Positions 15,679-24,752 of a DNA stretch of 30,480 bases are shown here, in pieces. A program made the translations under genes and the position numbers. A model generated the notes under the pieces. It had not been told where the DNA came from. It ran no database searches and was given only the letters and a program-made list of their open reading frames with translations. Position 1 is the stretch's first letter, and every line of letters starts with the position of its first letter. Source of the DNA: an uncultured Oscillospiraceae bacterium (GTDB taxonomy: Bacteria > Bacillota > Clostridia > Oscillospirales > Acutalibacteraceae); NCBI GenBank assembly GCA_910588935.1, contig CAJUSM010000033.1, positions 1 through 30,480 on the forward strand. The letters run 5' to 3'.

Positions 15679-16800
15679 TTACCTGTCAAAATGCGCCGAA
15701 ACCTCTTTCAGCCTCTCAATAATGGGCAAATGCTGGGGACACATTTCCTCACACTGCCCGCACCCGACGCAGTCCTTTGCCGCGCCAAAGCTCTTGGTCA
15801 GATTGGCGTAGTTGGTAAAATTCACTGTCCAGCCCTTCTCCTCCAGATGCTCCCGCATATCCTCGTTAAACAGGGAGAAATACTGGGGGATGGCGATCTT
15901 CTGTGGGCAACCCTCTGTGCAGTAGGAGCACCCAGTGCAGGGCACGGCAATCTGGCTGTTAATGATGTCGCCGGCCTTCATCACCATGGCTTTCTCCTCC
16001 TCGGTGAGGGGCTTAAAGTTCTCCATAAAGCTGAGGTTGTCTTCCATCTGCGAGAGATTGCTCATGCCGGAGAGCACCATCTTTACCTCTGGCAGGCTGG
16101 CCGCGAACCGGATAGCCCAGCTGGCAGGGGAGGCATTGGCGTCGTGCGCCTTGAACAATTCCTCCACCTCTGGGGGAACCTTGGCCAATGTGCCGCCCTT
16201 CACAGGCTCCATGACCGTGACCCACTTGCCATGCTTCACGGCTACCTCATAGCACTTCCGGGATTGGATCCACTGGCTCTCCCAATCGAGATAGTTAATT
16301 TGCAACTGGACAAACTGGATAAAGGGATACTTGGTGAGAATCTCATCCAGCAGTTCGGCAGTGGCGTGGAAAGAGATGCCCGCTGTCTTTACCAGGCCCC
16401 TTTCCTTCTTATCTTTCAGCCAGTTAAAGCAGTCGAACTGCTCGTACTTGGGGTAGCTGCCAGACTCAATGCCGTGAAGCATATAGTAGTCGAAATACTC
16501 CACGCCGGTCTTTTTTAGCTGCTCGTTAAACACGTTATCCCGGTCTTCCAGGCTGTTAAAGAAGCCGTTGTGCAGCTTACTGGCCAGGGTGAATTTATCC
16601 CGGGGGTAGCGGCTGGTGAGAACTTCCTTGACGGTAGGCTCGCTCTGGAACCCGCAGTACATCCAGGCGGTATCAAAGTAAGTAAAGCCCTTCTGGATAA
16701 ACAAGTCGACCATTTTCTTGACCTGCTCCACATCGATGGCCCCGGCGCTTTGGGGGTCAGTTGTGGGCAGGCGCATCAGGCCAAAACCAAAATTTTTCAT
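15679..16800 (-). CDS. Aldo/keto reductase with C-terminal 4Fe-4S ferredoxin domain
   Basis: A 373-residue protein with a TIM-barrel aldo/keto reductase domain (about residues 1-280) and a C-terminal two-cluster ferredoxin-like domain. The AKR tetrad is visible as Asp43 and Tyr48 (FDTAWMY), Lys75 (LASKLH) and His109 (YMLHG). The Fe-S ligands are CTGCSYCTEGCP and CVGCGQCEEMCP. This fusion is common in anaerobic Firmicutes and is thought to reduce an unknown carbonyl substrate with NAD(P)H and/or ferredoxin. The frame is intact, unlike its decayed neighbours. AGGAAAGG supports ATG 16800. The upstream promoter has the 19-bp spacer and dyad of MerR-family regulation, suggesting induction by an electrophile, aldehyde or similar signal (inference). 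Confidence 0.93.
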   Translation of the reverse strand: MKNFGFGLMRLPTTDPQSAGAIDVEQVKKMVDLFIQKGFTYFDTAWMYCGFQSEPTVKEVLTSRYPRDKFTLASKLHNGFFNSLEDRDNVFNEQLKKTGVEYFDYYMLHGIESGSYPKYEQFDCFNWLKDKKERGLVKTAGISFHATAELLDEILTKYPFIQFVQLQINYLDWESQWIQSRKCYEVAVKHGKWVTVMEPVKGGTLAKVPPEVEELFKAHDANASPASWAIRFAASLPEVKMVLSGMSNLSQMEDNLSFMENFKPLTEEEKAMVMKAGDIINSQIAVPCTGCSYCTEGCPQKIAIPQYFSLFNEDMREHLEEKGWTVNFTNYANLTKSFGAAKDCVGCGQCEEMCPQHLPIIERLKEVSAHFDR

Positions 16801-16827
16801 AATGCAACATCCTTTCCTGTTTTCTCA

Positions 16828-16858
16828 ATTATACAAACTGGAGTGTACTCTATGTCAA
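16828..16858 (-). promoter_or_regulatory. MerR-type promoter of the aldo/keto reductase
   Basis: On the minus strand: TTGACA (16858-16853), a 19-bp spacer and TATAAT (16833-16828). The spacer holds a near-perfect dyad, TAGAGTACACTCCA (AGAGT and ACTC half-sites). Over-long spacers with a central dyad are the signature of promoters untwisted by MerR-family activators. Confidence 0.7.
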
Positions 16859-16861
16859 GCC

Positions 16862-17026
16862 CTATTTTTCAAAATACCTGGCGGTTTCCTGCATCTCCGC
16901 CTTCCGCTTTACATAAAGGGGTTGTTTGCAGGGGGCGCCAACTTGTAATGCTTGTGGATCGGTCCCACATTCGGGGGTTTGGGGGCGGAATCCGTGTAAA
17001 GCGGAGGAATCTGCAAAAATCCCTCC
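16862..17026 (-). pseudogene. Possible C-terminal fragment of an unidentified protein
   Basis: A minus-strand frame of 54 codons ending at TAG 16864-16862. It ends in QPLYVKRKAEMQETARYFEK, which has the look of a genuine helical C-terminus, and contains TPECGTDPQ. It has no start codon or ribosome site and a stop lies directly upstream, so if real it is a 5'-truncated relic. It is directly upstream of the MerR-type promoter on the same strand, so a lost regulator is conceivable, but I cannot identify it. The rest of 17027-17114 shows nothing. Confidence 0.25.
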
Positions 17027-17114
17027 CTAACTGGTGTAAGGCCATTTTATCACTGGGGAGGGAATAAATCAAATGCCCATGAGGCATACCACGCTATACC
17101 CAAAAAGCATATAC

Positions 17115-17830
17115 TTATTTTTTCTGCTGTATACTTGCTTTCACAAAATCCAGGGCCAAATGGATGGCCCTTTCTTCATCCGCGCCAAAGAATCCATGCC
17201 CCGCACCCTCAATCTCTACCAGCTCCGCAGAGGGGAACACCTCCGCCGCCCGGCGGGAGTATTCAATAGGTACCAGTTGGTCGGCGGTGCCGTGGATGAG
17301 CAGCGTTGGGCCGGGGTAATTCTGAATCTCGTCATAGATATCAAAGGACATGGCATCCTCGGCGTAAATGCGGCCCAGCAGCAGGCCCATGATTTCCTCG
17401 GTCTCCGGCGGTTCCCGGCCCTCCATGCGTTTTCTGGCATCGTCCTGCAGCACATACGCCGGGAAGATGGCCACCAATCCCGCGCCTTTTCCGGCTGGGT
17501 GCCCGCGATATAGGAAACCACAAACCCGCCTTGGCTTTGGTTGGCTAAGAAGATACTTTCGCTGTCTACTTTGTCCATCGCCGCAAGTCCGTCCAGCACC
17601 ACCGCCATATCCGCCGCCTCGGTGAGCACAGACATTTCAGCGGTCGTGCCATCGCTCTGCGCGTTGTTGCCGCCGCCAATAAAGTCGAAGATGTAAGCGG
17701 CGATGCCGTTCTGGGCAAAAACCTCCGCGTAGGGCCGGTTGTGGGCGCGCTGCCCGCCAAAGCCATGGGCCATGATGACAGCGGGGAACGGCCCGTTACC
17801 TTGCCGCGTGACGCCATGATTGAAGAAGAG
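17115..17830 (-). pseudogene. Alpha/beta hydrolase, frameshifted and 5'-truncated
   Basis: The N-terminal part (GPFPAVIMAHGFGGQ oxyanion region, then NQSQGGFVVSYIAG, where the nucleophile motif would be G-x-S-x-G but reads NQSQGG) is in one frame. The C-terminal part (VAIFPAYVLQDDARKRM, LLIHGTADQLVP and the His motif GAGHGFF) is in another. The frames would be joined by one extra base in the C-run at about 17479-17481, giving KARGLVAIF. The 5' end is also lost: similarity stops near 17830, where beta-galactosidase sequence of the opposite strand begins. Such hydrolases are carboxylesterase/dienelactone hydrolase-like; no product is expected now. Confidence 0.8.
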
Positions 17831-17844
17831 GGGGACCCCAAAGC

Positions 17845-19029
17845 ATGAGCGGCGGCCAGTATGGCGGCTTTTACCCGGCAAAATGCTATACATACCTGAG
17901 GACCTTTTCAGCGCCCGCAGACTGGGGGCGGGTGGAGTTCGAAGGAGTAATGCGCCAGGCCGTGGTCTACCTCAATGACCACTTTATAGCGGGAAATCCT
18001 TATGGCTACACAGGCTTTGATGTCTGTCTGGATCCTTACCTGAACTATGGGCAAGAGAATACCCTAAAGGTGCCTGCCGTCAATGACGAGTGCTCGTCTC
18101 GGTGGTACCCGGGTTCTGGCATTTACCGGGACGTGTGGCTGCTGCGGGGAGGCAAAACCTGGTTTGTGCCGGGAAAGCGGCGGATTACCACGGTCTCGCT
18201 GGAGGAGAGCTACGCTGTTCTGCGGCTGGAGGGCAAAATTGCCCATAGCCAGCCTTAGCCCCAGCGCCTTGATCGCCGGATACCCCCTTCTCTGTACACC
18301 TGCCGGTTGGTCTTGCGCAACGGCGAGGCTGTGCTGGACCAGTGGGAGGAAAAAACTGGAATCCGAAGGGCCTGCGCGTGAACAGGAAAGAGACCAAGCC
18401 GCGGGGGGCGTGCATTCATCACGACAACGGCATTATTGGCGCGGCCGCTTTTTGGAGGTGGAGTGGTTTCGCGTGAATAACCTGAAAGCGGCAGGGTTTA
18501 ACGCTATTCGCACCTCCCACCACCCTGCGGGCCTGCGATGAGGTGGGAATTCTGGTAATGGACGGGCTCTCGGATATGTGGAATGTTCCCATGAACCCCA
18601 GGGATTTTGGTCTGGATTTCTGCGGCAGCTGGGGAACGGTGTTGGAGCAGATGATTGACAAGGACTATAACCACCCCAGCGTGGTGCTGTACAGCCCCGG
18701 CAACGAGATTCCCGAAATCGGCCTGGTTTCCGGCTGGAAACTGAACCGGCAGATTGCCGAGGAGATGCGGCGGCGGGATCCAACCCGGTACAGCACCTTT
18801 GGCCTTAATGGCCTATTGGCTGTAGCGGACGTGCCGGAGATGATTGAAGCGTTCCAAAGCCCCCAGCCGCCGCCCCCGGTACAGAGGGCAGCTACCAAGC
18901 CAACCAGTGCCCCACCTGGATGGCCGGGTAATGGCTGTAATCCGCAGCCTGAATGTTGCCGGCGAGATAAAAGTAAAATTCGCTGCCCCAGGCTGTGGGA
19001 AACCGGTGGTAACGATTTTGGCGCAGTAA
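17845..19029 (+). pseudogene. GH2 beta-galactosidase, heavily degraded
   Basis: Successive fragments in different frames follow the GH2 order. The sugar-binding domain (GGFYPAKCYTYLRTFSAPADW, then YPGSGIYRDVWLL) runs to a stop at 18258. LYTCRLVLRNGEAVLDQWE follows at about 18290, then ACIHHDNGIIGAA at about 18408, LKAAGFNAIRTSHHPA at about 18481, and ACDEVGILVMDGLSDMWN through GNEIPEIG (the acid/base Glu) to about 18860. After an internal deletion only the C-terminal domain tail (GRVMAVIRSLNVAGEIKVKF) remains, ending at 19029. At least four frame changes and loss of the nucleophile half of the barrel make this inactive. The N-terminal part is missing as well. A lactose or plant/mucin galactoside role is that of the ancestor. 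Confidence 0.85.
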
Positions 19030-19090
19030 GCATAACGGGCACGGCTGAAAAAAGGCGGCTAAGGCAGAGTTTATTTGAAGTGTCAGCGGG

Positions 19091-19128
19091 GAGAAGGAAC
19101 CTCCCCTGTGGAAGGCCCTTCTCTTTTT
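19091..19128 (+). terminator. Terminator after the GH2 relic
   Basis: GAGAAGG (19091-19097) pairs with CCTTCTC (19117-19123), then TTTTT. Bases 19129-19354 hold no gene or motif that I can support. Confidence 0.65.
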
Positions 19129-19354
19129 GCCTCTATTTCAGTTGCGCAAGGCCAGTCGGTTGCAAAGGGCGTGGAGCCTTGTGGATGAGAAGATCGGGTG
19201 TGCCCGTACAAGCGGAGGGCCCAAAAAGGACGGGAGAAAACCTGTGGGTTGTCTGATGGATTCGGCAAACCATCTCCTTTTTTGTAAGCAGAAACACTCT
19301 TTCATCATGCAATTTTGACATGGTACATATTTCGCAAGAAATCAAAAAATCGCA

Positions 19355-19390
19355 AGAAAAAGAGGCCTTCCGCGAAAGGCCTCTTTTTCT
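19355..19390. terminator. Long bidirectional terminator
   Basis: A perfect 15-bp inverted repeat (19355-19369 with 19376-19390) with T-runs on both strands and a 6-base loop. It ends the L,D-transpeptidase gene on the minus strand. Confidence 0.85.
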
Positions 19391-19425
19391 GTTGCACTCA
19401 CGATATAAAGGATGCGGGGTTCTTT

Positions 19426-21285
19426 TCAGTGGCAGCCATTGCGCTGGCACATCCAGTATGCGGTGGGGTCGGTGGGGTCCCAGCTGTGGCCTGCAGGAAG
19501 CTTTAGCCCCGCGGGCTTGGGCATGGGGCCGCTGGTCTCGTTGGGAGAGATATACACCTCGGTGCCCAGCTGGCAGTTGTCATACATCCACTTGGCGTCC
19601 CGGCAGTTCAGCCGGATGCAGCCTAGGGAACGGGTGGTGCCTAACAGGTTGTACTCGTTTACCCACATGGTGGAGTTGTTGCGCAGGTCGTTGGGTACAG
19701 AGTGGAACAGGTAGCTGTCCAGAATTTGGGTGCACCACTGGGCCCAGCTGCCGCCTACCATTTCCAGCCACCGGTATTTGCCGGGGGTATAATAGGTGCC
19801 GGTGGGGGTGGGGTTGCCGCAGGAGGCCAGCATGGAACGCACAGGAATGGTGTATTTTCCCTTTTCATCTTTGGCAAAAATAATCAGGTAGTTGGCGGGC
19901 TTGTACACCTTGATATAGTAGGGGCCCTTTACCACTCCCAGGCTGGAAATGTCCTCCTGAAGCAGGCCGTCCTTGTAGTAGCGGGTCCATCCGTCCTTCT
20001 GGAAAAAGCCGGTGGCCACAGAGCCGTCGCCGTTAAAGCGGTAGCTTTTGCCGTCAATGGTCAGGGCTCCTCGGGCGAACTTGCCGTCCTTGCCCACATA
20101 GTAGGTTTTGCCGGAGTCCTTCAGCCAGCCCACTTTGGGGGCGGAGTTGTCCTTGGTATAGTCGGTCCAGGTCTCGCCGTTTTCCTCTTTCTGGAAACTG
20201 TGGGAGGTAGAGGCCTCTACAATGTGGCCATAGGACCATTTTTCCGGGAAAACATCGCAGAAATTCTTTACATTGGCCTTGGACTTAATGTCCTTATCTG
20301 GGGATCTGCCCAGCATATTGTTGATAATTTTAACAGCCTCTTCCCGGGTAATGGGGTTGTTGGGGTAGAAATTTCCCTCGCTGTCTCCAGAAATCCAGCC
20401 TTTGGCATAGGCGCTGGCCACATACTCCCGCTCCCAGCCGTCGCCTACATCCGGGAAGGGGCATTCGGCCCCAGACTCTAGGGTATCGCAGGAGATAGCC
20501 ATTTTTACAAACTCTGCCCGGCTGATTTTCCGGTTGGGGTAAAAGCAGCCGTTATCGTATCCCTTGGCCAGGCCCAGGGTGCAAATTTCGCTGACAGCCT
20601 GGGCGAACCAGTCGCCGGGCTTTACGTCTGCAAACTCCACAATTTCCCCGGTTTTCTCCCGCAGCAGGCCGTCCAGCAGGGTAACCGCCTCGGCTCGGGT
20701 CATATTCCCCTGGGGCTTAAACATGCCGTTGGGGTAACCTTTGATATAGGCGTCGTGGCTGTCGGTTTTTAGCAGTACGTCCACCTTGCGGCCCCAGCGG
20801 GCGGTAAAGATGGCGTCCTCCAGAATGGGCTCTTCCAAAGGGTCTACCTCGTAGCCGTCCTGGTTCAGCCACCCTGTAATTACCCGTTTCTCCGGGTCAT
20901 CCTCCCCGGTGGGCAGCTGCTCGGCAGTTAGGTGCTGGCCCTGAACCAGGGTAATGGTTTCCTCTCTGCCGCCCAGGTCAAAGCGGACAGTGACTTCTGT
21001 TTCTTCCGGGTCCTCCGGCGGGTTTTCCTCATCGGGGTTCTGGGAATCATCGGGTGTTTCGCTTTCTTCTGGGTTCTCCCCAGGATTTTCCTCATCTGCG
21101 CCAGGCTTGTCGGCAGGCTTGCTGGGCTCTGTATCCTCTTCCGGCACAGAAGAGCTATCTGCCGGCGGAGTCTCTTCGTCTTGGTTGGCCGCGCTAGAGG
21201 CGGGCAGTGCCAAGCATGAGACAACCACAAGGCAGCAGAGTAAAAATGAAAGCATTTGGCGGGCTTTGAGGACGGGCTTTTTCAT
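19426..21285 (-). CDS. Secreted SLH-domain L,D-transpeptidase (YkuD)
   Basis: A 619-residue wall protein. Order: signal peptide (about 1-33), a Pro/Glu/Asp-rich spacer (about 35-95), a beta-rich InlB/List-Bact-like repeat (VTVRFDLGGREETITLVQGQ...FTARW, about 97-165), three SLH repeats (about 175-345) for anchoring to secondary wall polymer, two or three short choline/cell-wall-binding-like repeats (GKTYYVGKDGKF, GDGSVATGFF, GWTRYYKDG, about 385-445) and a C-terminal YkuD domain. The catalytic motif is intact: His528 (FHSVPN) and SLGCIRL with Cys556. It should form 3-3 cross-links or attach proteins to peptidoglycan. An unusual Cys/His-bearing tail (WMCQRNGCH) follows. AAGGAGAAA upstream supports ATG 21285. 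Confidence 0.93.
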   Translation of the reverse strand: MKKPVLKARQMLSFLLCCLVVVSCLALPASSAANQDEETPPADSSSVPEEDTEPSKPADKPGADEENPGENPEESETPDDSQNPDEENPPEDPEETEVTVRFDLGGREETITLVQGQHLTAEQLPTGEDDPEKRVITGWLNQDGYEVDPLEEPILEDAIFTARWGRKVDVLLKTDSHDAYIKGYPNGMFKPQGNMTRAEAVTLLDGLLREKTGEIVEFADVKPGDWFAQAVSEICTLGLAKGYDNGCFYPNRKISRAEFVKMAISCDTLESGAECPFPDVGDGWEREYVASAYAKGWISGDSEGNFYPNNPITREEAVKIINNMLGRSPDKDIKSKANVKNFCDVFPEKWSYGHIVEASTSHSFQKEENGETWTDYTKDNSAPKVGWLKDSGKTYYVGKDGKFARGALTIDGKSYRFNGDGSVATGFFQKDGWTRYYKDGLLQEDISSLGVVKGPYYIKVYKPANYLIIFAKDEKGKYTIPVRSMLASCGNPTPTGTYYTPGKYRWLEMVGGSWAQWCTQILDSYLFHSVPNDLRNNSTMWVNEYNLLGTTRSLGCIRLNCRDAKWMYDNCQLGTEVYISPNETSGPMPKPAGLKLPAGHSWDPTDPTAYWMCQRNGCH

Positions 21286-21327
21286 AACAGCATTTCTCCT
21301 TATCAGAATCTTGGCATGAACAAAGCC

Positions 21328-21333
21328 ATTATA
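21328..21333 (-). promoter_or_regulatory. Probable -10 of the L,D-transpeptidase gene
   Basis: TATAAT on the minus strand, 43 bases before the ATG. The -35 region is weak (TTCCCT at 17 bp). The rest of the 21286-21620 divergent gap holds only this and the radC promoter. Confidence 0.45.
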
Positions 21334-21479
21334 CTATATACAGGGAAAAAAGGGAAGAGATGGCAAGATTTTTCTTCTGTAAAATTTTCCCAAGCCCTAG
21401 ATCTTAGAAAGGCAGCCAGGGGCTAAAACAGAAAAGCCGTGGGATTTTTGAACTTGCTCTATCCTTGCCAGGCGGTTTG

Positions 21480-21488
21480 TGGTATAAT
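21480..21488 (+). promoter_or_regulatory. Extended -10 promoter of radC-uvrB
   Basis: TGGTATAAT, the same extended -10 form as before the first MATE gene. A TTGCCA lies 12 bp upstream, too close for a standard -35. Confidence 0.55.
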
Positions 21489-21620
21489 CTTTGTATGCAC
21501 ACATTTTGGGCGGCCATAATATTGGGCCGCGCAAAAATGCCGCGTCGCTTTATGCGCGTTTAATTTAGAACACATGAGCCCTGCCCCAGAAATATGCAGG
21601 AAAGGATGGAGAGAACCCCT

Positions 21621-22394
21621 ATGCAGGAGGAATTTATTGTTTCACCGCCAGAGACCGGGGAAAGCCTGCTTCAGCAGGCGCTGGCCTTTGTGGTCCCCCC
21701 AGAAAAGGCCCCGGCCCTGGCCCATCGGCTTTTGCGAACCTTTTGCCGTTTGGATTCTGTTTTTTCCGCGCCGGAGGAGGCGCTGCTCCAGGTAGAGGGC
21801 ATGAATAGCCGGGCGGTTCGCTACCTGCGCCTAACCAGCTACCTCTCCAGGGCCTATATTGCGGCCCAGGCCGAACCTGGTATGCCGCTAATGGACGCCG
21901 CCGGGGCCGCGGACTTGCTGAAGCCCATGTTTTTGGGCCAGAGGGTGGAGATTGTCTGCGCGATCTTTTTGGATAACCAGAACAAGCCCCTTATGGTGGA
22001 GCAGCTGTGTGAGGGGGCCATTACAACCGTGCCCCTTTATGTGCGCCGGCTGCTGAAGCACTGTGTGGACCTGGATGCCCAGCATGTAATCTTGGCCCAC
22101 AACCATACCAGCGGCAGCCCCTTGCCCTCGCAAGAGGATATCTTTTCTACCGGCGACCTGGCTCTGGCGCTTTCCAGCATTGGGGCCGCTTTGTTTGACC
22201 ACCTGATTTTCGCGGCAGGCAGGCTTTACTCTTTTTCCAAAAGCGGGCTCCTCCGGGAGATTAACGAGGAGCTGCTGATGGGCAGAAAGTCCTCCTTGGC
22301 CTTGGCCCGGGAGGAGGAACGGCTGGTAGCCGGATACCCCGCGGGGCTAATGGACCTGGTGTGGGATTGGTCGGAAAAAGACCAGAAAGGATAA
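21621..22394 (+). CDS. radC: RadC family JAB/MPN domain protein
   Basis: A 257-residue RadC-like protein. It has an N-terminal helix-hairpin-helix-type region (about residues 10-75, with LLQVEGMNSRAVRYL) and a C-terminal JAMM metalloprotease-like domain with the HNHTSGSPLPSQEDI motif (metal ligands His, His, Asp). The molecular role of RadC proteins is still unsettled; an early link to DNA repair has not held up well. ATG 21621 is chosen because GGAGAG lies 9 bases upstream; the ATGs at 21594 and 21606 lack a properly spaced site. The stop is followed after 4 bases by uvrB, so the two form an operon. Confidence 0.9.
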   Translation: MQEEFIVSPPETGESLLQQALAFVVPPEKAPALAHRLLRTFCRLDSVFSAPEEALLQVEGMNSRAVRYLRLTSYLSRAYIAAQAEPGMPLMDAAGAADLLKPMFLGQRVEIVCAIFLDNQNKPLMVEQLCEGAITTVPLYVRRLLKHCVDLDAQHVILAHNHTSGSPLPSQEDIFSTGDLALALSSIGAALFDHLIFAAGRLYSFSKSGLLREINEELLMGRKSSLALAREEERLVAGYPAGLMDLVWDWSEKDQKG

Positions 22395-22398
22395 CCAT

Positions 22399-24395
22399 AT
22401 GGACTTTAAGCTTTCTTCTAAATTTCAGCCCACAGGAGACCAGCCCCAGGCGATTGACCAGCTGGTACAGGGAGTGGAAAACGGCGCCAGGGAACAAACC
22501 CTGCTGGGTGTAACTGGCTCTGGCAAAACTTTTACCATGGCCAATGTAATTGCCCGGCTTAACCGGCCCACCCTGATTTTAGCCCACAACAAAACCCTGG
22601 CGGCCCAGCTTTGCTCTGAGTTCCGGGAGTTTTTTCCAGAAAACGCGGTGGAATACTTTGTCAGTTATTACGATTATTACCAGCCTGAGGCCTATATTGT
22701 ACAGACCGATACCTATATTGAAAAGGATTCCGCCATCAACGACGAGATCGATAAGCTTCGCCACAGCGCTACCTGTGCCCTTTCCGAGCGCCGGGACGTG
22801 ATTATAGTGGCCTCTGTCTCTTGCATTTACAGCTTAGGCGACCCCATTGATTATAGGACCATGGTAATCTCCCTGCGCCCCGGCATGGAAAAGAACCGGG
22901 ACGATCTGCTGCGCAAGCTGGTAGAGCTGCAGTATGAGCGCAACGATGTAAACTTTGTGCGCAACAAGTTCCGGGTGCGGGGAGATGTGGTGGAGATTTT
23001 CCCGGCGGAGTCTAATGAAAAGGCCGTGCGGGTGGAGTTCTTTGGGGACGAAATTGAGCGCATCCGGGAATTTTTGCCCCTTACCGGCGAGGTTACCGGG
23101 GAGCTGAAGCATGTGGGCATATACCCGGCCTCCCACTACATTGTGCCCGCAACCAAGATGAAAACCGCCATTGCCAGCCTCTACGATGAGATGGAGAAGC
23201 AGGCGGCCATTTTTAAGGAAAAGGGAAAGCTGATTGAGGCCCAGCGCATTACCGAGCGCACCCGCCACGACATGGAAATGCTGGCGGAAATTGGCTTTTG
23301 TAAGGGTATCGAGAACTATTCCCGGGTGCTCTCTGGCCGGGAGCCGGGCAGCGCGCCCTTTACCCTTTTAGACTATTTTCCAGAGGATTACCTGCTGTTT
23401 GTGGACGAGTCGCATGTCACCCTGCCCCAGGTTCGGGGCATGTTTGGCGGCGACCACGCCAGGAAACAGATGCTGGTGGATTACGGTTTCCGTCTGCCCT
23501 CTGCCTACGACAACCGGCCCCTAAACTTTGACGAATTCTACTCTCACATCAACCAAGCCATTTTCGTCAGCGCCACCCCCGGGGACCTGGAGCTGGAGAA
23601 ATCCCGCCAGGTGGTGGAGCAGGTTATCCGCCTACGGGCCTGCTGGATCCCAGGGTGACCGTGAAGCCTACCGAGGGCCAGATTGACGACCTGATTTCTG
23701 AGATTAACCTGCGGATAGAAAAGAAGGAACGGGTGCTGGTAACCACCCTGACCAAGAAAATGGCAGAGGACCTAACCGCTTACCTGGAAAACTACGGCAT
23801 TAAGGTGCGGTACATGCACCACGATATTGACACTGTGGAGCGCATGGAGATTATCCGGGACCTGCGGCTGGGAGAGTTTGACGTGCTGGTGGGCATTAAC
23901 CTGCTGCGAGAGGGCTTAGACCTGCCAGAGGTGACCTTGGTGGCCATTTTAGACGCGGACAAGGAGGGCTTTCTCCGCAGCGGCAGGAGCCTGATCCAGA
24001 CCATTGGCCGGGCGGCCCGAAACGCGGAGGGCCAGGTAATTATGTACGCTGACGAGGTAACCCCGTCTATGGAATACGCCATTACCGAAACCGAGCGCCG
24101 CCGGGGCATTCAGGAAAAATACAATGCCGACCACGGCATTACCCCCAAAACCATTAAGAAAGACGTGGCGGAAATTCTGGAGATCTCCACCCACAAGGAT
24201 GACGGGAAGAAAAAGAAAAAGCACTATACCCCCGCCGAGCGCCGGGAGCTGATTGAGCGGTATACAAAGGAGATGAAAGCGGCGGCAAAGCTGCTGGAGT
24301 TTGAGCACGCCGCTTATCTCCGGGACAAGATTAAAGAGCTGGAGGGCCAGGGGAGCGGTCACGCTCCGGTGCCCAGAAAGCGAGGGGGAAGATAA
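22399..24395 (+). pseudogene. uvrB: Excinuclease ABC subunit B (uvrB) with a one-base frameshift
   Basis: UvrB, the helicase-like damage verification subunit of nucleotide excision repair. Part one (22399-23658, frame of the ATG) carries Walker A GVTGSGKT (residues 37-44), the beta-hairpin region YYDYYQPEAYI and VDESH. It then runs into QVIRLRACWIPG and a stop. Part two (from about 23632 in the next frame, to 24395) carries TVKPTEGQIDDL, VGINLLREGLDLPEV, IQTIGRAARN and the C-terminal UVR motif (AAKLLEFEHAAYLRDKIKELE). Adding one C at 23631-23632 gives QVIRPTGLLDPRVTVKPT, exactly the family sequence. Everything else is intact, so this is either a recent lesion or a one-base error in the assembly. 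If real, it would remove helicase motifs IV-VI and abolish repair. Confidence 0.9.
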
Positions 24396-24720
24396 TGGAA
24401 AAGGCCCAAGCCTTTACAATTGCCCGGCGCCAGCTGGCCTTGGAGTGCGGTATTCGGCCAGAAGATTTTATCCGGCCGGGGATTCTGCAGATACCCCCAA
24501 TATGTGGCAGGTTGGCATTGATGTTTCCCCAGAATACAGGGGAAGAGGGCTTGGAACCCTGTTGGTTCAGAGCATGGCCCGAGAAATCCAGCGGCGGGGT
24601 GTTGCGCCCTTTTATGGCACCAGCCTGTCCAACCTCCATTCTCAAAATATTGGGGTGAGCTGTGGTTTTTTCCCGGCTTGGGTAGAGGTGGATTGCCAGC
24701 CGGCCGAGCTGGGAGCATAG
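24395..24720 (+). pseudogene. GNAT acetyltransferase with internal deletion and frameshift
   Basis: ATG 24395 (overlapping the last A of uvrB's stop) opens MEKAQAFTIARRQLALECGI, PEDFI, the N-terminus of a longer GNAT type found in this group. Similarity then jumps, in another frame, to the acetyl-CoA-binding C-terminal part: MWQVGIDVSPEYRGRGLGTL (Q/R-G-x-G pattern) and YGTSLSNLHSQNIG, ending at TAG 24718-24720. The middle of the protein is missing. With both a deletion and a frame change no functional enzyme is expected. Confidence 0.75.
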
Positions 24721-24752
24721 AACCCGTTTGGAAAGCGTTTTACCGGTTTTCC

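Noticed and set aside
15691..16518. Plus-strand open frame (275 codons) opposite the aldo/keto reductase
   Set aside because: The reductase frame has all catalytic and Fe-S motifs; this is its shadow.
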